A stretch of DNA of 64,000 bases. Source: Zoroaster sp. YZ-2022. Its lineage: Eukaryota > Echinodermata > Asteroidea > Forcipulatida > Zoroasteridae. Shown here one piece after another: positions 24,801 through 33,400 of the stretch. The position numbers and the translations under genes are program-made. The stretch covers positions 28,474,618 through 28,538,617 of the forward strand of contig CM055828.1 in the NCBI GenBank assembly GCA_029582265.1, in the 5' to 3' direction. The notes under the pieces are model-generated. The model searched no databases. It worked only from the letters and a program-made list of their open reading frames with translations, and was not told the origin of the DNA. Positions within the stretch are counted from its first letter, which is position 1. Each line of letters opens with the position of its first letter.

Positions 24801-26184
24801 CAACAGGGCATGGAATCAGAGCGATAGGTTTAGATTAACTCAGTGACTGAAAATAATATCCCACATAATATCTGCATAAATGAGCCAGTAATTTTCAAAC
24901 AATGTTCATCTTAAACTAGGACACCGATTCCATGCCCTGTTGAAAGTCTGCTCTGATCATGACGATACTGTCCCTTTAACTTCCAGGAATATAATAAATA
25001 TAATTGTAAATGAAACAACGTTAAATACATTTAAACTGAAACCTTTGATTTGGTTGTTTTACTTATTGAGTCAAAGACCTTCCCTTTAAGGATTTTGGGG
25101 TGAACTTTCACTTTTAGCGCTTGAGCAATGTTGATGTGTAAGACGTAATGGAATAAATAGCCTATGATCCTTCAACTTGTCATGTTTATTATTATTTCAG
25201 ATAAGCCTTTCCACCACATTCCAGAGATACCATTTTATGAGAAGTTTATTGCAGATAACCCCAATGATTGATACCCACAAACTGGTAATATAATATTTTT
25301 TATAAACTTCAATTAAAAGATCTGTTTAAATTGTAGATTTACCATCAATAAAATATTTGTTTGTTTTTAACTTTTTTTGTTTCTGTGGTTTCTAAAATTG
25401 TTTCTTAAAATTAAATTTTTCATAAACTAATTTTTTTAAATAATTTTTTCTCAAGAATGTATTACTCTACATTTATTTGGAAATTTCTAGAGATTATTAA
25501 CGTTATAAATTGTATTGTTTTTGACGACTGCCAATATAACGATCCTGAACAAAATGAACCCAAAAATGAGGCAAATTATTATTATTTAAAAATAAATTTT
25601 TTAACAATTCTTTTTTTCTTTCTAAGATGATGATTAATACTTGTATAAACTTTACAGTTTACACCAAGGTAGCTTGATGTAAAACTGTTATCAGTATGTT
25701 TTTACATAATGTTGTATGTTGAATTTTTTTTAAATGGGCTGCTGGTGAATTCTCATTTTATTAAACTACAAGTGAGAAATGTATCTTAGAAGCACCATGA
25801 AGATAAACAATTAACAATAAATTGTGCGCACATTTCATGTGTTTCAATTGAAAAACTTTGGAGCCACGGTTAATAAATAAATGAATCACTCTTTTAAAAC
25901 AAAGCTACCTGATAGTGTTATGACCTTGAAATGAATCATCAATTATCAAGCACACAAATGTTCACTCGAGTACAACAAAATCATTTTCAGGAGCAAGTAA
26001 AGGACCAACAGCACAAATATAATTTTTTTTAAATTATAATTTTTGTTTTTAAATTAGAAAAAATCTTCCAACTGCAATATATAAATTATGTAAAACTTAC
26101 TCTAAGAACTGCCAAAACGATTCGATTATTCCCAGATTGCACGGCAACTGTGCTGACAGCCGTCACTGGTAGCTTTGCTGCCAT
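624..26184 (-). CDS. CCDC141: CCDC141-like spectrin-repeat protein, N-terminal 563 codons (runs off left edge)
   Basis: Joined exons (minus strand): 26184-26101, 20772-20650, 5669-5478, 4929-4821, 4155-3911, 3070-2951, 2503-2312, 2161-1949, 1624-1412, 821-624. All splices keep frame, and the last visible donor is at 624. The start MAAKLPVTAVSTVAVQSGNN aligns with the human CCDC141 N-terminus (VSSVAVQAGDSKIVIAVIK). Exon 3 has VYEAMAQSLGEAW against human VYDAMAETLGEAW. The protein is almost wholly helical, spectrin-like repeats of about 105-118 residues. The human protein is about 1,500 aa with a C-terminal Ig domain, so roughly a third is present here. Human CCDC141 (CAMDI) binds DISC1, regulates myosin II at the centrosome in migrating neurons, and is expressed in heart. 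Function here is inferred from orthology. Confidence 0.9.
1412..1624 (-). CDS. CCDC141: CCDC141-like exon 9
   Basis: 213 bp (71 codons), phase 0-0, acceptor TTCAG, donor GTACGT. Begins SQSEHLQTECSPEAQHRSSL and continues YTVIVKWLVNVADTFLSACT, a Trp-containing helix A of a further spectrin-like repeat. Same length as exon 8. Confidence 0.88.
1949..2161 (-). CDS. CCDC141: CCDC141-like exon 8
   Basis: 213 bp (71 codons), phase 0-0, acceptor TGCAG, donor GTAAGG. Begins AQTYLSQVEIQLSPGKLP; later EPVIQEGHTLLERVGKG. The -HTLLERV- segment resembles human -QTLISQV-. Helical, with no other domain recognised. Confidence 0.9.
2312..2503 (-). CDS. CCDC141: CCDC141-like exon 7 (spectrin repeat c, second half)
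   Basis: 192 bp, phase 0-0, acceptor AACAG, donor GTGAGT. Starts DMQSNVHRLRQTAEQISHSN and ends RRLANRGRLLQATLDFYKNA, a helix C similar to human RNTWLKKANEFFNSANKAF. Confidence 0.92.
2951..3070 (-). CDS. CCDC141: CCDC141-like exon 6 (spectrin repeat c, first half)
   Basis: 120 bp, phase 0-0, acceptor ATCAG, donor GTAAGT. Encodes ISDWFKTRGEDYLKRKDVGE, then ETERLFKEHLKFETSAQ. Human: VTCWFQKTIRNLQEQSLG. Confidence 0.93.
3544..3783. mobile_element. MITE-like palindromic element (about 240 bp)
   Basis: The first 80 bases (TATACTGAGCATCAAAAGAA...) are repeated almost exactly in inverse orientation at the right end (3700-3783). Only about 80 bases lie between. It lies 128 bases from CCDC141-like exon 5, in the intron upstream of it. 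No ORF. Confidence 0.8.
3911..4155 (-). CDS. CCDC141: CCDC141-like exon 5 (spectrin repeat b, second half)
   Basis: 245 bp, phase 1 in and 0 out, acceptor CCCAG, donor GTAAAG. Helical throughout: NLGKDLLEHLNEISK, then VLEELQERWKGLEDLWNKQR and LDHEVNQ, matching human WDQQENQ. G+C-richer than its surroundings. Confidence 0.93.
4821..4929 (-). CDS. CCDC141: CCDC141-like exon 4 (spectrin repeat b, first half)
   Basis: 109 bp, phase 0 in and 1 out, acceptor CATAG, donor GTAACA. Encodes FAEKLDKANAQFRNTDLPSD, then KLMQDHHEIRK. Human: FAIKIDQAEDFLQNTHEFE. Confidence 0.93.
5478..5669 (-). CDS. CCDC141: CCDC141-like exon 3 (spectrin repeat a, second half)
   Basis: 192 bp, phase 0-0, acceptor CCACAG, donor GTAAGA. 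Contains DDVYEAMAQSLGEAWKDLN and LEERRQLLDQSVAFHQNAAD. Human: VYDAMAETLGEAWAAL and MLERRTELLRLTSEFFENA. Best single match of this gene. Confidence 0.96.
5895..6250 (-). mobile_element. tRNA-derived SINE, subtype A
   Basis: Minus orientation. The tRNA-like head at the right end has box A (GTGGCCGAGCGGTCTAG) and box B (GGTTCGAATCC), then a body with GTCCTTGAGCAAGACACTTAAC, a GCGCCTTGAGCACC tail and an ATT microsatellite at the left end. Near-identical to the copy at 33.12 kb. Confidence 0.88.
6224..6323. repeat. Exact 50-bp tandem duplication at the SINE edge
   Basis: The 50 bases 6224-6273 (start of the SINE tRNA head plus flank) are repeated at 6274-6323. This is a recent local duplication spanning the SINE-host junction, or an assembly artefact. 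Confidence 0.85.
6960..7409. mobile_element. MITE-like palindromic element (about 450 bp)
   Basis: The ends are TGACATAAAACACAATAAAG and its inverse, with arms continuing for about 150 bases, including GGGGGCCACTTT and GCAGTTTTTC. The centre is A/T-rich. No ORF. Confidence 0.8.
8701..9259. mobile_element. Palindromic DNA element (about 560 bp), GTTCGCACTGGAC ends
   Basis: TAAAGCCGTGTTCGCACTGG begins the left end and its inverse closes the right end near 9257. Sub-terminal motifs GTCCAGTGCGGACAG recur near 8769, 8877 and 9162. The interior is CpG-richer than flanking DNA. No transposase. Confidence 0.75.
9858..9877 (+). repeat. 5' terminal hairpin, element 1
   Basis: Stem GTTTTTGT/ACAAAAAC, loop CACA. 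Equivalent hairpins lie at 10511-10530 (same stem), 11456-11477 (GAGTTTGT/ACAAACTC), 13049-13070 and 14406-14427 (GTGTTTGT/ACAAACAC). Stem changes are compensated between elements. Confidence 0.85.
17102..17130 (+). repeat. 3' terminal hairpin of the last element
   Basis: AGGTGTTTCGGGTA and TACCCGAACACCT form a long stem with one bulge. Related hairpins lie at 13008-13036, 14365-14392 and 17053-17080. The AGGTGTTCG half is the inverse of the motif just inside each left end. Confidence 0.8.
19880..20135. mobile_element. Tc1/mariner-type MITE (256 bp)
   Basis: Terminal inverted repeats CACTCACTGGCCAAAAGTAT and CACTCACTGGCCATAAGTAT extend with a few mismatches to about 30 bases. The element is flanked by TA on both sides, as expected for Tc1/mariner target duplication. 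No transposase. Confidence 0.85.
20650..20772 (-). CDS. CCDC141: CCDC141-like exon 2 (spectrin repeat a, first half)
   Basis: 123 bp, phase 0-0, acceptor CTGCAG, donor GTATGT. Encodes STEWIRVKVEEMNPRMTDVG, then LEEALQLRQQHNDMLKQLA. Human: GKWVQLQLAESQPNLLEIG and ETKKLLHDHELLLAKL. It can be joined in frame either to exon 1 at 26101 or to SESTD1-like exon 15 at 30450. Confidence 0.93.
21246..21349 (+). repeat. 26-bp tandem repeat, 4 copies
   Basis: Unit CCGACATACC(T/A)AAACGGTTAA plus 6 bases; four copies with few changes, then a decayed fifth. Each unit has AACGG/CCGTT, a MYB-type core. Confidence 0.9.
24778..24979. mobile_element. TTAA-flanked MITE, copy 1
   Basis: TTAA-GGGACAATAT... at the left and ...CTGTCCC-TTTAA at the right. 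Imperfect inverted arms include GGCATGGAATC and GATTCCATGCC. A second copy is at 33793-34009. Confidence 0.8.
26101..26184 (-). CDS. CCDC141: CCDC141-like exon 1 (start codon)
   Basis: 84 coding bases, ATG at 26184-26182, donor AGA|GTAAGT, phase 0. Encodes MAAKLPVTAVSTVAVQSGNN followed by RIVLAVLR. Human CCDC141 has VSSVAVQAGDSKIVIAVIK at the same place. No suitable acceptor is seen just upstream, so this looks like a true first exon within 90 kb-scale linked loci, not an internal one. Confidence 0.9.
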
Positions 26185-26560
26185 GTTTCCATATATTTTC
26201 CTTCTATCCGAAAAACCTCCTAAACACACTGTACATCGGCAACACACAGTACTTATCTAGACGCCATATCTACAACTGATGGAATTAGGACTCAGGGGGA
26301 CGTAATAAAAAGGACCTGAGTTACGATGACACAGCCCACTGGGACTGGACTTCTAGCACACTCTGTAGAACCAAGTTGTTGGTCTCTTGCTGTGATACTA
26401 AGCAATGGCACACGCCAGTCAACCAGCTCCTTAGCAGGGAGGCCACACCATATTTGGGTAGACTGGTGCTGTGTTGTATGTGATTGGCTGATGGTGCATG
26501 TAGGAGGGATGATGTTGTGTTAAATGATCCTTACACAGGGCAGTAAAGCATTGACACACA
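26185..26560 (-). promoter_or_regulatory. Presumed CCDC141-like promoter and 5' UTR
   Basis: This is the non-coding stretch just upstream of the CCDC141-like ATG. It holds a perfect CArG box (26448-26457), a GATA-type AGATAAG near 26255, a CAGTTG E-box and an A/T-rich TTTTTATTA near 26304-26313 that might act as a weak TATA element. The transcription start cannot be placed from sequence. Confidence 0.5.
26448..26457. promoter_or_regulatory. CArG box (SRF-type site) CCATATTTGG
   Basis: Perfect CC(A/T)6GG, 264 bases upstream of the CCDC141-like start codon. SRF binds this class of site in muscle and cytoskeletal promoters. Use here is inference. Confidence 0.5.
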
Positions 26561-27242
26561 CTATTTCACCTGAACCCTATAAAATACATTGCATGCAGGC
26601 GTTCTCATTAGTTTCATCCCAAGGAATTGTACATTACATGTAAGTGTATTACAAGTATGGTGCACTACCCTGTGTATTCCTTTACATGCTTGGTTTGCTC
26701 CACAATAAACTCCTACTACACAGGGCCATGACAGATCTTAAGTCAGTCCACAAGAACAAGTTTGCCAATTAAATATGAGTTTGACTGGTTGTGTTTGCAG
26801 TTTACTCTGATGTCAATGGAGTGAACCATTTCTGTAAGGGTGGGTAAGCATGAATAGAAGTGATGGCTCATGTTTCTTTGGAATGTTTATTAATAAGATG
26901 CCAAGGGTTTCAGGTCAGACATTTGGACTGCAAGTAACAATTCAAAGAAGTTCATAACAGTGGGTAATCTCATATTAAAAATAAATAAAATGTTGGCAAA
27001 AAGTTATATTTCATTTAGCATGATTAATTTCCCTTAATATCTTTTGGGAAATAATCATCAAGTGTACACCACTAACACCAGCAGTAATTACATGGAAAGA
27101 TATTATGCAAATGATTACTTAAAAGTATGTTTGGTTTTAAGATGGTAATGGTACCAAACATCCTGATAATTATTCTGTCTGATGTTGTCACTTTTGAAAA
27201 AGTAAATAAATAAAATAAAACCTTCATTTATAAGTCCTTTAC

Positions 27243-27335
27243 AACAGATGTAATTGAGTAGTAATTAGTTCTGAAAAGAACTGGAGGTACAACTTGACGT
27301 TTCGATCAGTATGCTCTGATCATCCTCAGGAGAAT
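27243..27335 (-). repeat. Dispersed repeat fragment with hammerhead-like core
   Basis: Contains AGTAGTAATTAGTTCTGAAA and, on the minus strand, CTGAGGATGATCAG...CTGATCGAAACGTC. Related copies are at 41203-41302 (palindromic) and 53.88-54.04 kb. A diverged relative is at about 40.83-40.88 kb. Confidence 0.6.
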
Positions 27336-28608
27336 GGAGAATGAAGTGAGATTTATTTCACATGGTGCTACAAGAACATCCAATGTACTAATAGACCATG
27401 TTTTACTTTATTTATATATTGGGATCTTCAATAGATTTCATAGCAAACGTGTGTTTTGGTGAAGTCACATTTTGTAACTTTTAAATCCAAACATTTCAAT
27501 AATTAAAAAAAATTAAAAATTAAATAATCTGACATGGATCATCAGCAGATGATCAATTTCCACATTTGAATGTAAAGATAAAATCTTAACGTATTTTCAA
27601 TATTTTCTCCTTTTAATGAAACAACAAAATAAGTTGAAAACTCCTGAGGTTTGTTTCTGTAGATTACAATATGGTTTTACCTAAACAATAACTCTGTCTG
27701 GAGTTTGATAAAAGCTTGGTAGTTTTCCCATGGTCTGCAAGAGTCTTGCTCAATAACTCTGTGGTAAGTAAATCCTTGAGTTAATCCTCTGCTGCATTAT
27801 GGACATTAATATAACAAAAGACCAACAACTAAGGTGTTTTAAGTAGCTATAATCATTTCAATAGTGTCTAAATCATATTATTCAGACGAGGTGAAAATTT
27901 TTGCCTTTGTTAGATTGAATCAAACTTTACAGTAAGTAGAAATATCAATTAAAATCCTGGCATGCAGAATGATGGTGTTAACACGAGTGAAAAGAGGTAT
28001 AATGAGTGCCTTGGAACAGAGTTTAAAACTTTCAGCTAGAAATGTTCACCAAGTTGATATTTTCATACATCAGCTATACACAATGATGTCAATGCAAAGT
28101 TTAAATGTCTAAATTACAGGTCAAGTACTTCTCCATCTCCCAAAGTTTTTAGAGCCTAGTTTGTGTTATAGTTTTCTGGTTGACTCCTTCATTCACGTTG
28201 TAATGTACACACAAACATACATACATGTACACATACTGTGGACATATCTTATAATGTGAAATATCATTAAAGATCACCCATTTTTTTCGTTATTTTATGG
28301 GTAATTTAATTTTAATTTTCATGAACATTGTTATTCTCTAAGATAAATACAAAAATACTGACATAATACATATTTCACAAGAACTGTGATTGCCATGGCT
28401 TTATACTTAAAAATATGTACATGCATGTTCCAAAATTGATTTATAGTGAGTCCTGCGATTAACTTATTTTGTGGTAAATGCTTCTGACAAAAATGTACGG
28501 TATGGCATAATAACAAAAAACACAAGCAACAAATCTTTAACTGTGGATGGATGAAACACCTCCCCCCCTCTCCCCGCATATGTACACAAGTTTCACTGGG
28601 TATACATT

Positions 28609-28630
28609 TTACACACACACACACACACAC
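28609..28630. repeat. CA microsatellite
   Basis: About 11 CA units. It creates a spurious MCVCVCV ORF on the minus strand. Confidence 0.9.
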
Positions 28631-30350
28631 GTAGGCCCTGGTGTAAGAGAACTATCAATGTAATTTCTGACAAGTCTTGGCAACTCAAACAAATCCCTCA
28701 GTAGTCCCAGGACAAGCCTTTGATTCTATAGACTCAACAGATTTGAAGTCATTTCTTGTATGTTATTATGTTGCTTCATTAAAAAGAGCCTGTTACATGT
28801 ATATGCATAATAGGGGAGGAGAGATCCGTGTACATTGTGGTATGCATACATAAACTTTAACCAATTGGATAAAAAACTTAATTTCTCTGTTCTTCAACTG
28901 AAAACTAAGGTCTGGGGAATGGATGAATAGTGTGAGAAGGAAAATATGGTACAAAGATTACTTCACTCATTGGACAGGTATTCTTAAAAATAATAAATGT
29001 TCCAAAATACAAAACCTTTTCTTTTACCAAATTTTTGAGTTTGACAGAATTTTTCTCCTCATTTGCTTTTGTAAAATATAATGGCAACAAAAATACAACT
29101 CATGCAGTTTCAGATGTTCCTCTTTACTGAAATAGGAGCTTCCAATGTAAAAATCCTGGAGGCTGTCTGACACAAGGCTTTCAATGTTGGGGGAAAAAGT
29201 GTATACCATGAGGAAGTAAAGTTGCTGTGACACCAAGAAGATTAATCTCATGATTTGTGAGTTCAAGAACAGAACAGATGGTTCAGCTTGGCACGTCATC
29301 CAGCATTCACTGGTCATCTTCAGGAGAACACCAGGCACAAGAACAAGCATCTTAAATCTTAAATATTTGAAGGTTGGATTACGTATGTCAGAAGTGTTGG
29401 GGGAAGGTTTCAATTATATGAAAGGTTTACACCTTATTGTATTTGGGTGAAGAAATATGCGATATGGTTGCATCAAATAAGCTGAACGTTTGCAGGTGTA
29501 ATTTGCCAGTACACCCACTTACAGGCAAAATTGTGTTAACTAACGTTCTAATTTGGCAAAATAAATTTGGCTCTGAAAAACCAATTGGGAAACCTTAGAC
29601 CTTAATCATGCTTCAGCCAACACTTTCTTACGTGCAAGTCTACAAGACCGAAGCTAAAAGTAAAAATAATCTGGACCCTTTTATGTATTGAGGATAGGGT
29701 TGTTCGCCGACGCATCTTTTATCTAAAAAAAATATTAACCTCTCACAAATTGTGAGTGTGTTTTAATGGCAGAAGCAGTATTTGTGACGTCACTGGTTAA
29801 GCATGCTTTTAGCACTGATCATTGTATTGTAGACAAAGATTGGTGCAGCATTATAAAGGTATATTGGGAATGATCTACTGGTAAACTAATAAAGTGATAT
29901 TGGAAACTCAGTTTGAGATCTTTCTTACTTTCCAAAATTATTATGCCACATCATAATTAACCATAACTCACTAGGCCCATTTGCTTACACATAACCTGAA
30001 TCCTCCAAAATCCTTCAGTAGTAAAGCAAGCACATGACATGTATGCACACATGTGTTTCTAATCTGTGATACGTACATGGCCAGGGACCCTGCCTGCATG
30101 CATGGAGCAATAAACAGTGTCCACTGACCCAAGCACTGACCTTGCAATCATGACAACAAACATGGATGTACATGTACCATGGAAAGGCAAGTATGCTTAA
30201 TAACCTCAATCCTCCAAAATCCTTCATTTTAGCAAATAGCATGTAGCATGTAACCTCAATCCTTCAAAATCCTTCACTTTAGCAAAGAGGATTTTGGAGG
30301 ATTTGGGAAGGTTAGGGTTAATGAAGTATTACGAGATTTTTTTAAAATCC

Positions 30351-30356
30351 TTTATT
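30351..30356 (-). terminator. Candidate polyadenylation signal AATAAA for the short SESTD1-like transcript
   Basis: A minus-strand AATAAA lies 52 bases past the TAA reached by reading through the exon-15 donor. If the donor is not used, exon 15 becomes a composite terminal exon with a short 3' UTR. Position and spacing fit, but cleavage here is inferred. Confidence 0.55.
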
Positions 30357-30407
30357 CAGATTAAATTTCATAAAAAACATATAGACTGTAACAATGTAAA
30401 CCTAAAC

Positions 30408-33400
30408 TTACTTGAAATCAAGATAACAAGAAAAGTTTGAACAACTCACCTCATGGACCCTTTCTTCATATTCCTCTAACTTTTTGATTGCTTCATCTTC
30501 CGTCTCCCCGGTTTTTGGTCCTGCAGGTTGACCATTTACTCTTTCTATGGGAGGTGCCATCCTGCCATTGGGAGGGGCTACCCTGCCATTGGGTGGAGCC
30601 GCCCTTGAAAGGGGTGGAGCTGAATGAACTTGGGCTACTGCCATTGCTCGGATGGGTTCGTCCACTGCACCAGGGTGGCCAGCTGATCTGCTAAAGGGAG
30701 GCTGTCTTGCACCAGGAGACGGACGATCGTTAGAGAAAGACATACGATCATGTGGGGAAGACATACGATCATGTAGGGAAGACATACGATCATGTGGGGA
30801 AGACATACGATCATGTAGGGAAGACACACGATCATGTGGGGAAGACATACGATCATGCGGGGAGGACATACGATCATGAGGAGAGGTCATCCGTCTTGCT
30901 CGCTCATCAACAGCTCCTGGATGCGCATAAGATTTACTTGGTGAAGTGTCCATCCTTTCTTGTCCTGGGCCTAATCTTTCAAGACTTGGACCCCTCTGGT
31001 GGCCTGGACCAATTCTGGGATCAATTCTCCCCGGGGTTATTCTACGGGGTGACATTTGGCTCTGTTCCCTCTGTGTCATCGTCATGGATTCCAGGACATC
31101 CTTCCTCTGGGCAATGTCCTGCCAGTCTGGGATGGACCGCTGTGAACCGGATCGCTGCCACTCCGGGGAACTCACCGGATGTCCCCAGATCTTATCCATC
31201 TCTCGTTTCTTGGCTTCGAGTTCAGAGAGTCTTTGGCCGATGTTGGTCACTTGGGGTTGGAGCTCGTCCGGGACAATCGTGCCTGGGGACTTGATGGTTC
31301 TGAGGACAATACCAATTTGAAAAGAAAACCAATTTGAAAAGAAATGTCCAGCCATGCGCACCTTGTCCTGTGAAATGAGGGTAACCAATGAGGGTAACCA
31401 ATATCATCCAATCATACCTCATTGCTTTATGTGTACCTTTACAGGCATTGAATTTCATTATATAAGTGGCAAGGCAATGTTTCCTTGGTTAAGTGCATAT
31501 TTAAATTTGAATTTCGCATACTTGACATCCTGTTGCTATACCACTTGATTCGGGGCAAGCTTAGAGAAGTCCAATACCTATATGCACTAAAATATTCCTG
31601 GGCAGAACCCTGGTCAGTGCACCAGACGTATATCAAAGGCTTACTACACTCACAAGGCTTACTGGTAGATAAATTCAATGAAAATGATCAGAGATTTGAC
31701 AAGGCTTCCTTACCTGTCTGGCGAGAGAATTGGCAGCACCATACGATCCAACAGGGCTCTCCCCATAGCCATGGTGTCTGCATAGTCTCTCAGCAGCGAG
31801 TCCCGCTGTGGGCTGTAGGCATTTAGGAGTCTTTGGCTGGTGTGGGGGTCGGAAGACGTGATCTGGGGGGCAAGCTCAAGGCAGATTCTGTCCATTTGGT
31901 CAATCAGCTGTGAGATTATGTATAAAGTTGTTAAAATAAATTTTGTCGTTTCACTGCAATTTTGTTTTCAATCGGTCAACTTCTGATTTTTTTTTTCTTG
32001 AAGAGAAGTAAATCACTTTTGAATATTTCACAAAATTATTGAATACATCTTTGTTAAACTATCCATGTGCAATTATTTAGCCAGAAATGAATTTATCACG
32101 CTGCATCATAATTTATCCATTTGAATACTCTTTATCTATGCCCAAGTCAATTATTTTATAAATAACTTTAATTAAAAGAAAGTTATTTTTTGTTTTCAAA
32201 TAGGAAAGGAGCCATGTAGTGTACAGATTTAACTTTGAACAACGATACATGCACAAATTTGTTTTTAGACCGCTAAAACTTGTGCTATGAGGAGTGTGAG
32301 ACAGTTCATCTTTTTTGCTTAACTTTTTTGCAAGCAAAGAACTTTGCATGAATGAATTCCAGGTTGACAATTTTTGTCAAGTGAATCATTCCAATGTACC
32401 TTTTCGGCATTTCGCTGAAACATGTGCGATACCGACAGCCTGGAAGCTCTCTCGCCGAGACCCTGTGAAAATCTCCTCCAAGCTCGCTCAAGAAGTTGGG
32501 CTTTCTCGTGGTTGGGCTCTGGGTCATAACGCAGAGATCTTCTGAGCACAAGGGCTGCACTCAGTAGTTCCTTACCATAGGTATATGTACCCTAATAACA
32601 AAAAACAAATATGTGATTTTTCATTCAAAATCAAGACAGTATTTAATTATTATCAAACAGAGTAAGCAGTTACTTAATATACAATTTTCCTTCTTTGGCC
32701 AAAAAAAAGTCTTCGGTTTCTGGTCATAGGTCGGCTTCAAAATCGGTGTGGTGACACGCTTTTTTTTTTAAGGGGAAGGGGAGGGGGGGGGGTGGGCGTT
32801 AATCTTTTTTTCCCAACAGGGAAATACGTGCTACATATATGCACAGGGATCAAATTTTCCAAAGACGTGTACAAAGTATGGCGTCTAAGAGATGCCTCAA
32901 AAATCGGGCAAACATTCATTCCCCTACACTGTATGTAAAAGTCATTTAAAACACAGCACGGCAGAATTCCAATTGATCCAGCAATTTTGCCTGTAATTGG
33001 TTTCACAGCAACAACAACAAAAATGCCGATGAAACCGGAGACTTTTTTGGGGCCTAATAAAAAAATTAAGATTTTAATTTGGTACAAATATTAAAGTTTT
33101 AAACTTTTAAAGCTACTAAGGGGTGTCGTGGCCGAGCGGTCTAGCTTACCGGATTCAAGTTCTGGTGTTAGCAACATAATGTGGGTTCGAATCACGGCCG
33201 TGACACTTGTGTCCTTGAGCAAGACACTTAATCATAATTGCTTCTCTCCACCCAGGGGTTAAATGGGTACCTGTGAAGGCAGAGTTGGTTTGCTCTATAT
33301 GCGCTAGAAATGGCAGCAATTGAGCTGTATACTCCCCAGGGAGCTGAGATGGTTTCAGGAATGATTTATGAGCCTTATGAGCAGGGATAATAATATAATG

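Larger units (their letters stand above)
20773..26100 (-). other. First intron of the CCDC141-like gene
   Basis: 5.3 kb between exon 1 and exon 2. It holds a 26-bp tandem repeat (21246), a possible SINE fragment near 23.30-23.42 kb (tRNA box-B-like GGTTCAAATCCC on the minus strand), and a TTAA-flanked MITE (24.78 kb). The rest is A/T-rich and no exon was supported. Confidence 0.75.
26200..30349. other. Region between the two genes (intron if read-through occurs)
   Basis: About 4.1 kb from the CCDC141-like promoter to the candidate SESTD1-like polyadenylation signal. It holds a Penelope/hammerhead-like repeat fragment (27.24-27.33 kb), a CA microsatellite (28609-28630), and CCTCCAAAATCCTTCA repeats at 29.99-30.32 kb. 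No exon with acceptable splice sites and homology was seen on either strand. Confidence 0.65.

Noticed and set aside
28331..28630. 99-codon minus-strand ORF beginning MCVCVCV
   Set aside because: Starts in a CA microsatellite and has no homology or splice signals; considered and dropped as a terminal SESTD1 exon.
30752..31294. 180-codon plus-strand ORF with MGKTYDHVGKTYDHV repeats
   Set aside because: It is the reverse strand of the SPHDR heptad array and tail in SESTD1-like exon 15. The minus frame joins in frame to 14 conserved exons; the plus frame has no splice context or homology.
33121..33210. tRNA genes at SINE heads (also 5.9, 41.0, 55.0 and 58.5 kb)
   Set aside because: Box A and B are present, but the heads lack a clean cloverleaf and are attached to SINE bodies; they are promoters of SINEs, not functional tRNAs.
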